A stretch of DNA of 64,000 nucleotides from Alkalilimnicola ehrlichii (GTDB taxonomy: Bacteria > Pseudomonadota > Gammaproteobacteria > Nitrococcales > AK92): positions 124,001 to 188,000 of the forward strand of contig NZ_NFZV01000007.1 in assembly GCF_003399765.1 (NCBI RefSeq), written 5' to 3'. Of the stretch, positions 45,075 to 54,502 are shown in pieces. Position numbers and translations under genes: made by a program. How positions within the stretch are numbered: position 1 is the stretch's first letter; every line of letters starts with the position of its first letter. The notes below the pieces were generated by a model. It worked only from the letters and a program-made list of their open reading frames with translations. It had not been told where the DNA came from and did no database searches.

Positions 45075-46331
45075 GTGGACTTTGCCTATAGCGACCGCGT
45101 TGAGGCCCTGCGTAGAGAGCTCGCCACGTTCATGGACCGTTTCATTCTGCCGTACAACGACGAATGGCACCGGGAGACCCGCAGCGGGCGCTATCCGCTT
45201 ACCTTGCTTAACGATCTAAAAGCGCTCGCCAAAGACGAGCAACTCTGGAATCTGTTTCTCCCCGATTTACCCGAAACCGCGCCAGGGCAGCGCCTGAGCA
45301 ACCTGGAGTATGCGCCTCTGGCGGAAATCATGGGCCGCATCCCCTGGGCGTCGGAAGCCTTCAACTGTAGCGCGCCGGATAGCGGCAATATGGAGCTGCT
45401 GCACCGGTTCGGCAGCGAGGAGCAGAAACAGCGCTGGTTAACGCCCCTGTTCGAAGGCGAGATTCGCTCCTGCTTTGCCATGAGCGAACCGGATACGGCC
45501 TCCGCCGACCCGACCAATCTACAAACCTCAATCCGGCGCGAGGGAGACGAATACGTTATCAACGGCCGCAAATGGTTCGTCTCCGGTGCCAATCATCCTC
45601 AGTGCCGATTAGTTGTCGTGGTAGGCAACAGCGATCCGGGCGATAAGCAGCCGCCTCATCAACGCCATAGCATGATCCTCGTACCCATGGATAGCGAGGG
45701 ACTGAACTGCGTGCGGAACATCCCGGTTTTGCAGCACGAGGCGCCGGAAGGCCATTGCGAGCTGGTCTTCCGCAACGTTCGGGTGCCGGCCGAATACCTG
45801 CTCGGCGAACTCGGCGGTGGCTTTGCCATGGCTCAGGCGCGGCTTGGCCCTGGGCGAGTACACCATTGCATGCGCTCTATCGGCCAGTGCGAGCTGGCCC
45901 TGGAGCTCATGCGGGAGCGGGCCTTAGAGCGCCGCGCGTTCGGTAAGTATTTACATGAATATGCGAACTTAAGCGATTGGATTGCCCAATCGCGGCTCGA
46001 AATCGAGCAAGCCCGGCTTTTGGTGTTGCATGCTGCCTGGCTGCTCGATACCGGCGGTAACGAAGCGGCCCGCAGTGCGGTGGCGGGCATCAAGGTTGTA
46101 GTTGCGCAGTTACAGACCCGCATCGTCGACCGCGCCATTCAGGTCTTTGGCGCCATGGGCTTATCGCCCGACACACCGCTGAGTTATTTATGGACCTGGG
46201 GGCGAGCGTTGCGCATTCTCGACGGGCCGGATGAAGTGCATCTACGGACAGTGGCCCGCGAAGAGATGAAAAAAGCGCGCGAACAGCGCGGCGAAACCAT
46301 GCCGTATTTCACGTTGCCGGAGAATTTATAG
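45075..46331 (+). CDS. acyl-CoA dehydrogenase, ACAD11-like
   Basis: A 418-residue flavoenzyme oxidising acyl-CoA to enoyl-CoA. FAD-binding part SCFAMSEPDTASADPTN, substrate-loop GRKWFVSGA, GPGRVHHCMRSIG, and the C-terminal ILDGPDEVHLRTVAREEM, the signature of ACAD10/11-type enzymes. GTG start after CAGGAG. It follows moaA but has no pathway partner nearby; its place in an anaerobic cluster is unexplained. Ends at a strong bidirectional terminator. Confidence 0.93.
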   Translation: MDFAYSDRVEALRRELATFMDRFILPYNDEWHRETRSGRYPLTLLNDLKALAKDEQLWNLFLPDLPETAPGQRLSNLEYAPLAEIMGRIPWASEAFNCSAPDSGNMELLHRFGSEEQKQRWLTPLFEGEIRSCFAMSEPDTASADPTNLQTSIRREGDEYVINGRKWFVSGANHPQCRLVVVVGNSDPGDKQPPHQRHSMILVPMDSEGLNCVRNIPVLQHEAPEGHCELVFRNVRVPAEYLLGELGGGFAMAQARLGPGRVHHCMRSIGQCELALELMRERALERRAFGKYLHEYANLSDWIAQSRLEIEQARLLVLHAAWLLDTGGNEAARSAVAGIKVVVAQLQTRIVDRAIQVFGAMGLSPDTPLSYLWTWGRALRILDGPDEVHLRTVAREEMKKAREQRGETMPYFTLPENL

Positions 46332-46336
46332 GACAA

Positions 46337-46359
46337 GGGGGCGAGCTATGCTCGCCCCC
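46337..46359. terminator. bidirectional terminator
   Basis: GGGGGCGAGC and GCTCGCCCCC form a perfect 10-bp stem with a TAT loop, followed by CTCTTT. It separates convergent acyl-CoA dehydrogenase and nrdJ. Confidence 0.85.
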
Positions 46360-46370
46360 TCTTTACAGAC

Positions 46371-48512
46371 TTAGAACTTACCGTAGTAACCTTCTTTCAG
46401 CGCATCGAACAAGTTAGCAGCGGTGTGGGTTTCACCGTCGTACTCCACTTCTTCGTTGCCCTTGGCTTCGACCCAGCTACCGTCTTCGAGCTGGAAGCGA
46501 TACGTCGTGTTTTCCAGATCTTTCTCCTTGACCAGTACGCCCTGGAACGCTTCCGGGTTGAAGCGGAAAGTCGTGCAGCCTTTCAGGCCCTGCCGATACG
46601 CGTAGTGGTAGATGTCTTTAAAGTCCTCGTAAGGGTAATCCGTCGGCACGTTGGCCGTCTTGGAGATCGAGGAATCCACCCATTTCTGCGCCGCCGCTTG
46701 AATGTCGACGTGCTCCTTCGGCGTAATATCGTCTGCCGTGATGAAATAATCCGGCAGCCCAACCTCGGCCGTGGCGCTTTCGTCGATGAAATGGCGGTAG
46801 GCCAACAGCTCCATCGAGTAGACGTTGACCTTTTCCTTGGATTTACGGCCTTCCCGAATCACGTTCCGCGAGTACTGATGGGCAAAACTCGGCTCGATAC
46901 CGTTGCTGGCATTGTTTGCCAGGCTCAGCGAAATCGTCCCGGTCGGCGCTATCGAGCTATGGTGCGTGAAGCGCACGCCCTTCTTGGCGATCTTCTCAAC
47001 CAGTTTCTTATCTTCGCTAGCCACCAGCTGCATGTAGCGCGAGTACTTAGCGTGCAATACTTTACCTTTGATCGTATCGCCCGCTTTCAGACCGTCGGCA
47101 ACCATCTCCGGCCGCTTCGCCAACATCTCGGTGGTCACCGTGAAGTCTTCTTCCATGATCGGCGCCGGACCTTTCTCTTCGGCTAGCTCCAAGCCGGTCC
47201 GCCAGCCCACCAAGGCCATGTCTTTCGCCACACGCTCGGTGAACTCCAGCGATTTCGGCTCGCCGTACTTCATACGCAGCATGGTCAACGTCGAACCCAA
47301 GCCAAGGAAACCCATGCCGTGGCGGCGCTTGCGCATAATTTCGTTACGCTGTTCTTCCAACGGCAAGCCGTTGATTTCGACAACGTTATCCAGCATCCGG
47401 GTAAAGATCGATACAACCTTGGCGTACTCGTCCCAATCGAACCGCGCCTTATCGGTAAACGGGTCGCGGACGAATTTAGTCAGGTTCACCGAGCCCAGCA
47501 AGCAGGCGCCATAGGGCGGCAAAGGCTGCTCTCCGCAGGGATTGGTGGCACGGATATCTTCGCAGAACCAGTTATTGTTCATCTCGTTGACACGGTCGAT
47601 GAGAATGAAACCGGGCTCGGCGAAATCGTAAGTCGAGGTCATGATCATGTCCCACAGGCGGCGAGCCTTCACCACCTTGTAGACACGGCATGCTACCAGC
47701 CCTTCCTCGCTGGTCACGTAGCCTTCGTTACTCGGCCATTCGCGCCACACAATCTGGCTCGAATCCTTCAGGTCGACTTCGTCCTCGACAGCCTCTTTCT
47801 CGCTCAACGGAAACGCCAGCGGCCAGTCCGCGTCGTCGGCCACCGCCTGCATGAACTCGTCGGTAATCAGCAGGGACAAATTAAACTGCCGCAAACGCCC
47901 GTTCTCGCGCTTGGCGCGGATAAAGTCCATCACATCCGGGTGACCGACATCGAATGTCGCCATCTGCGCGCCGCGACGTCCGCCGGCGCTAGAGACGGTA
48001 AAACACATTCGGTCGTAGATATCCATGAAGGAGAGCGCGCCGGACGTATAGGCACCGGCACCGGAGACATAAGCACCGCGCGGACGCAGCGTGGAGAACT
48101 CATAACCGATACCGCATCCGGCCTTCAGCGTAAGCCCTGCCTCATGCACTTTGCCAAGGATGTCGTCCATCGAGTCTCCGATGGTGCCTGAGACGGTGCA
48201 GTTAATGGTCGAGGTTGCCGGCTTGTGCTGCTGAGCACCCGCGTTCGAGGTAATACGACCTGCCGGAATAGCACCGTGGCGGAGCGCCCACAGAAACTGC
48301 TGGTACCATTCTTCCCGCTTTTCTTTGGTCTCCTCGGCATCGGCCAAGGCACGAGCAACACGCTTGAAGGTGTCGTCCATGGTCTTGTCGATAACCTCAC
48401 CGTCCTTTGCCTTCAAACGGTATTTTTTATCCCAGATATCCAGGGACGCATCCTGAACCGGGATTTCGGCGACATCATTACTCACCACGCGCACCTTGGC
48501 TGCGGTCGTCAT
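46371..48512 (-). CDS. nrdJ: class II (B12-dependent) ribonucleotide reductase, catalytic part
   Basis: A 713-residue reductase making deoxyribonucleotides with adenosylcobalamin, active with or without oxygen. Active-site marks are Cys105 (STINCTVSG), SAGGRRGAQMATF, NPCGEQPLPPYGACLLGSVN and APTGTISLSLANNASNG. The last roughly 90 residues contain no CxxC pair, unlike long NrdJ proteins that carry a redox tail. This matches the split NrdJa/NrdJb arrangement of Pseudomonas, but no nrdJb is next to it here. Three NrdR-like boxes lie upstream. Confidence 0.93.
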   Translation of the reverse strand: MTTAAKVRVVSNDVAEIPVQDASLDIWDKKYRLKAKDGEVIDKTMDDTFKRVARALADAEETKEKREEWYQQFLWALRHGAIPAGRITSNAGAQQHKPATSTINCTVSGTIGDSMDDILGKVHEAGLTLKAGCGIGYEFSTLRPRGAYVSGAGAYTSGALSFMDIYDRMCFTVSSAGGRRGAQMATFDVGHPDVMDFIRAKRENGRLRQFNLSLLITDEFMQAVADDADWPLAFPLSEKEAVEDEVDLKDSSQIVWREWPSNEGYVTSEEGLVACRVYKVVKARRLWDMIMTSTYDFAEPGFILIDRVNEMNNNWFCEDIRATNPCGEQPLPPYGACLLGSVNLTKFVRDPFTDKARFDWDEYAKVVSIFTRMLDNVVEINGLPLEEQRNEIMRKRRHGMGFLGLGSTLTMLRMKYGEPKSLEFTERVAKDMALVGWRTGLELAEEKGPAPIMEEDFTVTTEMLAKRPEMVADGLKAGDTIKGKVLHAKYSRYMQLVASEDKKLVEKIAKKGVRFTHHSSIAPTGTISLSLANNASNGIEPSFAHQYSRNVIREGRKSKEKVNVYSMELLAYRHFIDESATAEVGLPDYFITADDITPKEHVDIQAAAQKWVDSSISKTANVPTDYPYEDFKDIYHYAYRQGLKGCTTFRFNPEAFQGVLVKEKDLENTTYRFQLEDGSWVEAKGNEEVEYDGETHTAANLFDALKEGYYGKF

Positions 48513-48553
48513 ATACAGCTCCCCTCCGATAGAACAGCGACGGAAAACTTATC

Positions 48554-48631
48554 CACAACATATCAACATGCGATCCCCGCATATCCCCTATATCTTGTGG
48601 TCGCCGGGAATTCTACCCCATATATCGGGGT
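48554..48631 (-). promoter_or_regulatory. three tandem NrdR-like boxes
   Basis: CACAACATATCAACAT (48554-48569), CCCCTATATCTTGTGG (48585-48600) and ACCCCATATATCGGGGT (48615-48631) share the palindromic ATAT centre of NrdR boxes. Their centres are 30-31 bp apart, three helical turns, as in known nrd promoters. They lie 40-120 bp before nrdJ. The rest of the gap up to 48858 holds nothing else I can support. Confidence 0.65.
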
Positions 48632-48858
48632 CCTACCAGCTTCTAATCAAGGCCGCCCTAAAGCCCTGAACAAGCTGATAAAGAAGAAGCCAGCGAGGCA
48701 GGAGAAGCCATCTTTCGATCAAAAACAAACAAACCGGAAGAAGTCGCTACCGACTTTTCGGCTCCTGCAGCAGCAACCCGAGGCAGAAACGGGGTAAGCG
48801 TTGAGTCGTTATCGCGGAGTGGCGTTGCCTTTCTCTGAAAGGCTGCTTCAGCGTGCTT

Positions 48859-50114
48859 TTAGCAGGTATCCGAGGCCGGCAAACCGGCCTTACCGTGCAC
48901 AGCCAACGGATCGTGGCCGAGGAAACGCATAATAGGACGCTCCAAGCGCATCGCATCATGATAGCCGAGCTTGATCAACTCATGGCAAAAGCCCGGCTCG
49001 AACAACAAATAACTCATAAGCGTCGACCCTTGCCCCGAGGTCGCTCCGCTACCGCGCAGAAACATCCTCAAGGTTCGCGGCAAATCCTCCGCGTGCTCCG
49101 CGGCGATAACGTCTAGGGGTTGGCTGGGGTAAATCTTTAGAACATCGATTTTTCGCAAGCGGTCGGCACCGTCAAACACCTGCCCTGCCGGCATTTGCTC
49201 TAACGTGCGGTTAATTCGCTCCAGGCGTTCGACATCGCCTTCCAAACTGTCGACAAAGGCGCTATTTAGCACGTGCCCAAGAATATGGGCGACGGACGGA
49301 TAGCCAGGGTCCGTGTTATCGACCGGCGCCTGCATAATCTCGGCATTCGCGCTTACGCCAATAACCAGGATACGGTCGGCGCCAAGATGCAAAGCCGGAC
49401 TTAAGGGAGCCAGCTGGCGCACCGAACCGTCGCCAAAGTACTGGTCGCCGAGCCGCACGGCCGGGAAAACGGCGGGAATCGCCGCTGATGCAAGCAGGTG
49501 CTCTGGCGCCAGCAACGCCGGCACTCCCAACCGACGCGAGCGGCGCCAAGGGCGAATATCGCCATGCCCCTGGTAAAAGCTCACCGACTCGCCCGTCGTA
49601 TACCCAGAAGCGGTAATGCTTAAGGCGTGCAAATCGCCGGCATCGACAGCAGCTTGTATCCGCCGGAAATGGATGGTCCGTTCAATCAATGCCCGTAGAG
49701 GGCTGTTATCAAGCAACGATATCGGAGCCCGCCTGGGCGCCCGGCCGAGGAATAACGCGCTCATCCACTTCAGCGCGCGGCGGGAAATGACGCCCATCTC
49801 GGTGCGATATACCTGCTCGCTGCTCAAATGACGCCATACCGATTCCACGCCTAAAACGCCGGCACGAAACCGACCGGCATGCGTTGCCAAGCTGCCGCAT
49901 TCAAACCGCCGGCGGAAGTACCGCAAATTACCGGAAAAGGGTTATGCACATCGCGCGGCAATAGCTCGGCAATCGCTTTCAGCACCCCAACTTGGTAGGC
50001 GGCACGGGCCCCACCGCCCGATAAAATAAGCGCCGTTTTCTTCTGCTGCTCGCCGCTTGCCACAGGCTTTTTCCTCATCACGAGGGAAGTCATTAGTTCA
50101 AATGCTTCATTCAT
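48859..50114 (-). CDS. patatin-like phospholipase (frameshifted)
   Basis: About 418 residues over two frames. The first part carries the oxyanion loop SGGGARAAYQVGVLKAI and the nucleophile GTSAGGLNA. The second has GDGSVRQLAPLSPAL, containing the catalytic Asp (Ser-Asp dyad). They join near 49883-49898, where one base appears missing. This group of 400-residue bacterial patatins is of unknown substrate; some link to polyhydroxybutyrate granules. The gene stands alone on minus between nrdJ's promoter and sodC. Confidence 0.88.
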
Positions 50115-50227
50115 TAGTGTCTAATATGATTAATTATCTCAATAAGGAATCTGGTGTCGAGAACGAGTCCTCAAACGACGGCAGCAACCACTATCCGTAC
50201 CAGGCTCGGCCTCCGAAACCTCCCCGC

Positions 50228-50748
50228 TCACTCAGGGATCACGCCACACGCAATGCGGGTGCCGCCGCCCCCATTCGGCTCGGGGTCGTCGGAGTAATTA
50301 TCGCCGCCTTCGTACACCACTAAGGATAGCCCCGGAACATCGTCTAGCGTCAAACGCGGCGCCAACACCGGATCTGTCGCAGACCCATCGGCTCGTACAT
50401 AAAGAATCGGCAAATTGCCCAAATAGCCGTCACCATACGGTCCCTCATGCCGCCCCGTCTCATGCGGATCATAGGGCCCCCGGCCGCCATACCAGCTTTT
50501 CCATGTCCTTGGTCTTCACCTGGCTCGCAACGGGGATACTCATGCAAATGAAACCCGCGCGCACCTGGCGGCAAGCCTTGCAAATCGGGCGTCAACAATA
50601 AGCCGCCCGCGTGGTCCGCTAGTTCGACCGTCCCAATTGCCTGGCCAACGCCGTCATCGTCGATGCTATGCATCTCCACAGTGACTGCTTGCGCGTTGTT
50701 CCATAGCCCACCGAGCATAAGCCCGAGGGCAATTTTCCAGCACTTCAT
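50228..50748 (-). CDS. sodC: Cu/Zn superoxide dismutase, secreted (frameshifted)
   Basis: About 173 residues with a signal peptide (KIALGLMLGGLWNNAQA). Metal ligands: HLHEY region GFHLHEYPRC, then GHGKAG; the second frame has GNLPILYVRADG and the ending GGGGTRIACGVIPE with an intact Arg. The frames join in GGGGGCCC (50474-50481). If only a C is missing, the local sequence is AGGPYDPHETG, where the family usually has His (GGHYDP), a zinc ligand; so the repair there is uncertain. Periplasmic superoxide removal. Confidence 0.9.
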
Positions 50749-50792
50749 CGGACCACCTGCACAAGGCTTGTATTTGTTAGCGATAAAGCCCT

Positions 50793-51002
50793 TCAGTCAT
50801 CCAAGGTAAAGCCGATCTTAAGGGTAACTTGCCAGTGCGCGACATCGCCATCGACGATATGCCCACGGGTTTCCACGACCTCGAACCAGTGCATGTTGTG
50901 CAAAGTCTTGGCAGCTTTAGTTACCGCGTTGCGCACGGCATGCTCCATGCTCTGCTGCGACGAGCCGGTCAGCTCGATCGACTTATAGACGTGATCGCTC
51001 AT
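50793..51002 (-). CDS. dodecin
   Basis: A 69-residue flavin-binding dodecin: [41 protein letters not shown] (Trp stacking on flavin) and [15 protein letters not shown]. Normal length. Dodecins form dodecamers storing flavin. GGGAGCCATC precedes ATG. It lies 45 bp upstream of sodC on the same strand and may be co-transcribed. Confidence 0.95.
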   Translation of the reverse strand: MSDHVYKSIELTGSSQQSMEHAVRNAVTKAAKTLHNMHWFEVVETRGHIVDGDVAHWQVTLKIGFTLDD

Positions 51003-51314
51003 GATGGCTCCCGTTACTGTCGATGCGGTTCATCCAGGAAATATGGCCTCCGGCCACGGATGCCAAACGTGAACGAAACACGGCGTTGCACCTCTGACTC
51101 AATAGGCGTACCGGTGTTTCCTTTTGGCTATGACGGAACATACAAATAAGTACAGGCGAGGGTCGCGAAACTCGCGACGCAGTCAGCGGCAGGACATGGG
51201 GCTCGCGGCGGCTGGACGTCTCGGCAAGGAATCATGCCGACCATGCGCACGGCAGTCGCAACGCGATAGCCGTGCAAGAACGCCCCAACACGAGAGCAAT
51301 AGGCGGTATCCAGC
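51003..51314. other. intergenic region upstream of the receiver protein
   Basis: About 310 bp between divergent dodecin and the double-receiver gene. Short frames are present but none has a good start or a recognisable product. It should hold promoters for both directions. Confidence 0.5.
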
Positions 51315-52115
51315 GTGAGTCAAAATCTTTCTCTACACGACTTGTCGATCTTGCTAGTCGAGCCCTCATCGACCCAGGCACGCATTATCGTCGAGCATCT
51401 GGCCAATGTAGGGCTCAATAAAATCGAAGTGGTCCACAACGGCCGAGACGCCCTGACCGAAATGAAACGCCATGTTCCGGACCTGGTGCTCAGCGCTATG
51501 TACTTCGAGGACATGACCGGCTCCGACTTGGTAGAGACGATGCGGTCGGACTCGATGCTTGAGTACACGCCGTTTATTCTGGTTTCCAGCGAAACGCATC
51601 CGCACAATCTTGAGCCGATACGGCAAGCCGGTGTCTTGGCGATTCTCCCCAAGCCGTTCGATCTCGCGGATTTAAAGCGAGCGCTCTATGGAAGTTTAGA
51701 ATTCCTCGATCCGGAAGCACTGGAAGTCAGCCATATCGATGTCGAGGATCTGCGGGTATTAGTCGTCGACGACAGCCGCTTCTCGCAACGGCATATTCAG
51801 CACATATTGCATCAACTCGGTATTGAGCACATCAGCTTAGCGCCGAACGGCCGGGAAGCGGCGGAATTGATCCGCGACGAGCGGTTCGATTTGGTGGTAA
51901 CGGACTACAACATGCCCGAAATGGACGGCCAGCAACTAGTCTCCTACATCCGCAACCTTAGCGACCAACCCGAGCTACCCGTCCTGATGGTAACCTGCGA
52001 GCGAGACGACTCCCGCTTGGCTTCGGTAAGGCAAGCCGGCGTCTCGGCACTGTGCGATAAGCCGTTCGACGTTGCCAACATACGCGAGATTGCACGCAAC
52101 CTGCTGACACTGTAA
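51315..52115 (+). CDS. tandem receiver-domain protein with degenerate first receiver
   Basis: A 266-residue protein of two CheY-like domains and no output domain. Receiver 1 (about 8-125) begins ILLVEPSSTQ and reads PDLVLSAMYFEDMTG, so the phospho-acceptor position is Ala61 and one acidic pocket residue is lost. Receiver 2 (about 145-262) is canonical: VLVVDDSRFSQRH, Asp197 in VVTDYNMPEMDG, MVTCERDD and KPFD. GTG start. Probably a signal relay in which domain 1 is structural. No kinase is nearby. Confidence 0.9.
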   Translation: MSQNLSLHDLSILLVEPSSTQARIIVEHLANVGLNKIEVVHNGRDALTEMKRHVPDLVLSAMYFEDMTGSDLVETMRSDSMLEYTPFILVSSETHPHNLEPIRQAGVLAILPKPFDLADLKRALYGSLEFLDPEALEVSHIDVEDLRVLVVDDSRFSQRHIQHILHQLGIEHISLAPNGREAAELIRDERFDLVVTDYNMPEMDGQQLVSYIRNLSDQPELPVLMVTCERDDSRLASVRQAGVSALCDKPFDVANIREIARNLLTL

Positions 52116-52142
52116 CCGAGGAAACGCCAAAGCCGGATCGAT

Positions 52143-53137
52143 TCAGGCAGCCGTTCGCAACGCCTCTTGCAAGATGGCACCGATAGCCTTCCAATCTTGC
52201 GGCACATCGGCAATTGCCTCGATCCGGCTTTCACCGCGATAGATACTCGATTCGACACTGAGTCTGCCGCCAACTGTCTGCACGGCCAAGGCCTCGCCGC
52301 CCAATTGAAATACGCCCTTTAAACGCGCCATGTGCTTATGCGCCGCCAAGCCGGCCACTAAGCGGTCGGCCACGAACACATCACTGGGGTGAAAAATCCA
52401 GCCACAGGCATACATCCCCTGCCCCGAGCTTTCCCTCATAACCGGTCGCCCAGGTTGCGGCTGCGTCTGGTCGAAGCCTGCCGTTACCGCCAACGCGTTC
52501 TCGCCCTCATGCGCATGGTCCGGATGCATCGGTAGCGGTTTATCGAGAGACATCCCGTCCAACCAAGCAAAGGGCAAGGCACCGTGTTCGATCTCCGCGG
52601 TACGCATCGCGCCCCGTTCGGCCGCAAAAGCATAAAAATCCGCCTTTTCCTCAGCGGTAAGAACATCGCCTTTGCTCGCCACCAGCAAATCCGCCATGGC
52701 CACCTGATCGCGCAACAGCGGGGAATGTCTAAACTTGGGCTCGGCAAGCCGTCGGGGATCGACAAGGCATAAGGTCTGACGCAACTCGACGGCAGCACTC
52801 AGCTCATTTTGAGCACCGTAACAACCCGCGCCGGATGCCCCAAGCCGCTCGGCTCGATGAGCAAACGATCCGGTTTTACCTTACGCAGAATATCGGTTAA
52901 TGCGACCCGGAGCGGCACGCCTAAGGTACAGCAGAGGCAGCCACCGGCAAGTTCGCGCACGACAACGCCATCGATCTGTGGGAGTAGTGCCTGGTCAACC
53001 GAAACCGCCCCGAATTCATTAACCAGAACGGCCCAACGTTCGCCTTCTGGACGATGCTCCAGCAGATGGGAAATAGCGGTAGTTTTGCCGGCGCCAAGCG
53101 GCCCGGTTATCAGATTGGTAGGCACCCGATGCGGCAT
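52143..53137 (-). CDS. CobW/COG0523-type GTPase, metallochaperone (frameshifted)
   Basis: About 331 residues in two frames. N-part from the ATG at 53137: PTNLITGPLGAGKTTAISHLL (in two parts, the P-loop), VLVNEFGAVSVDQ, GGCLCCTLGVPLR with the CxCC metal motif, and LLIEPSGLGHPARVV. C-part: TLCLVDPRRL, ADLLVASKGD, and a C-terminal CobW_C-like domain. The frames join at a four-A run (plus T run 52807-52810) with one base missing. The metal could be zinc, cobalt or nickel; B12-dependent NrdJ nearby makes cobalt possible, which is speculation. Confidence 0.88.
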
Positions 53138-53323
53138 ATGCACTCCTTGCAAAGAATGGGAGCAGCCTAAACTCGAACCTCGTTCGGATAACTTCAAGCG
53201 CCTGAATAATAAGGCCAGACTCACGTAGAAGCAACGAGCCCCTAACGGGCGGCCGATCACCGCCCCTATCGTTTATCGCTCGCTGCCGTATCGGCGCGTA
53301 GCGCTGCGGCGTCGGCCGCACAC

Positions 53324-53347
53324 AAAAAAGCCGGCGCAAAGGCCGGC
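53324..53347 (-). terminator. rho-independent terminator of the lipoprotein gene
   Basis: Read on minus: GCCGGCCTTTGCGCCGGC followed by TTTTTT, a textbook terminator just after the stop at 53369. Confidence 0.88.
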
Positions 53348-53368
53348 CAGATGCTCAACCGCGCCGGT

Positions 53369-53581
53369 TTACATACCGCCGCCGTCCTCGTCCTGCGCCG
53401 GAGCGCCGAAGCCGTCGTCCTGCTGCGGAGCGCCGAAGCCTTCATCCTGTTGCGGCGCACCCTGGCCAGCCGGCGGCTGTTCAAAGTCGCCCATCCCGTC
53501 CTGACCGCCGGACTCGCAACCGGCGAGCGCGAACAGACCGAGAACGAAAGCGAACAATGCTGCTACGGATACCTTACGCAT
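53369..53581 (-). CDS. small repeat-containing lipoprotein
   Basis: A 70-residue protein with a lipoprotein signal (SVAALFAFVLGLFALAGC, lipobox LAGC at Cys22). The mature part is a low-complexity Gln/Gly/Asp-rich tail with a GAPQQDEGF-type unit repeated about three times. Acidic and probably disordered. Unknown function. It has its own terminator downstream. Confidence 0.82.
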   Translation of the reverse strand: MRKVSVAALFAFVLGLFALAGCESGGQDGMGDFEQPPAGQGAPQQDEGFGAPQQDDGFGAPAQDEDGGGM

Positions 53582-53761
53582 GATAATGCTGAGCCTCCTT
53601 AGAGTGGCCTTTTGTGAATTGTCATCCCGTGTATAGCAGGCACCGTGCCAAGTGCACGCCGATCGTGAGCAACTCGCTGGAGAGCCTTTGCTGACGCAAC
53701 TTTCAGCGCAGGCGCCGCTGCGATGAGACTCGATTAGCGAGTAGTTAAACCGAAAGTTACG

Positions 53762-54412
53762 GTGTTCATACTTGACTCATGCCCGGGCGGGAGTCCGGTT
53801 CAGGCTGGGCGTATCAACGACGAAATCGTTCGTCTGCGCGGCCAATATCCCGATATTCCGGTGTACGCGGTTGTTGAGGATATGTGTGCCTCGGGAGCGT
53901 ATTACATAGCGGTGGCAGCCGAGCAGATTTATGTCGATAAAGCCAGTATGGTGGGTTCTATCGGTGCCGTGATGAGCACGTTCGGTTTTACCGAGGCGCT
54001 GGATAAACTGGGGGTCGAGCGGCGTTTATATACCGCTGGAGAGCAGAAGGGGTTTCTCGACCCCTTTTTGCCCGCCTCCGAGCAGGATGAGCGGCATGTC
54101 CAGTCGATGCTCGATGAAATTTACTTGCAGTTTGTCGACGTGGTTCGCGACGGGCGTGGGGATCGCTTGCCGGAAGATGCCGACGTGTTCAATGGTCTTA
54201 TTTGGACTGGCGAGCGCAGTATCGAGTTGGGCTTGGCCGATGAACTCGGTAGTACGGAATTCGTTGCTCGGGAAGTCATTGGTGCGCCGGAGCTGGTCGA
54301 TTATACGCCTCGATTGGATTTCTTTTCGCAGTTTGCTGAGCGGATAGGGGCGTCCGCGGGCGCGCGTATAGCGGCTTTCCTCGGCGGTGAGGGCGTATCG
54401 CCTAGTTTTTGA
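53762..54412 (+). pseudogene. sppA: signal peptide peptidase SppA, N-terminal part missing
   Basis: A 216-residue S49 peptidase fragment. It starts mid-strand at VFILDSCPGGSPVQ, keeps the catalytic Ser in EDMCASGAYYIAVAAE and Lys in DKASMVGSIGAV, and has a normal C-terminus. About 110 N-terminal residues, including the membrane anchor, are absent; the frame upstream is closed by TAG and I do not find the missing part in other frames. The gene normally precedes maf in this cluster, so a rearrangement or deletion broke it near 53750. Confidence 0.8.
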
Positions 54413-54502
54413 GCCGGCCTTGTTGGCGGGAGGTGCTGTGCAGACGTCCCGCCGCCTTATTTCGACGGCGTTGCTAACCGTTGAGTCCGTGGAGGGGGAG
54501 GG

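Noticed and set aside
46425-48191. Plus-strand frames opposite nrdJ
   Set aside because: Antisense shadows of a strongly coding gene; no start signal or recognisable domain.
48513-48858. A cobalamin riboswitch ahead of the B12-dependent nrdJ
   Set aside because: I find no B12-box-like sequence; the region shows NrdR-like palindromes instead.
50829-51318. Plus-strand small frames over dodecin and the following gap
   Set aside because: No ribosome-binding site; one is antisense to dodecin and the other is basic nonsense sequence.
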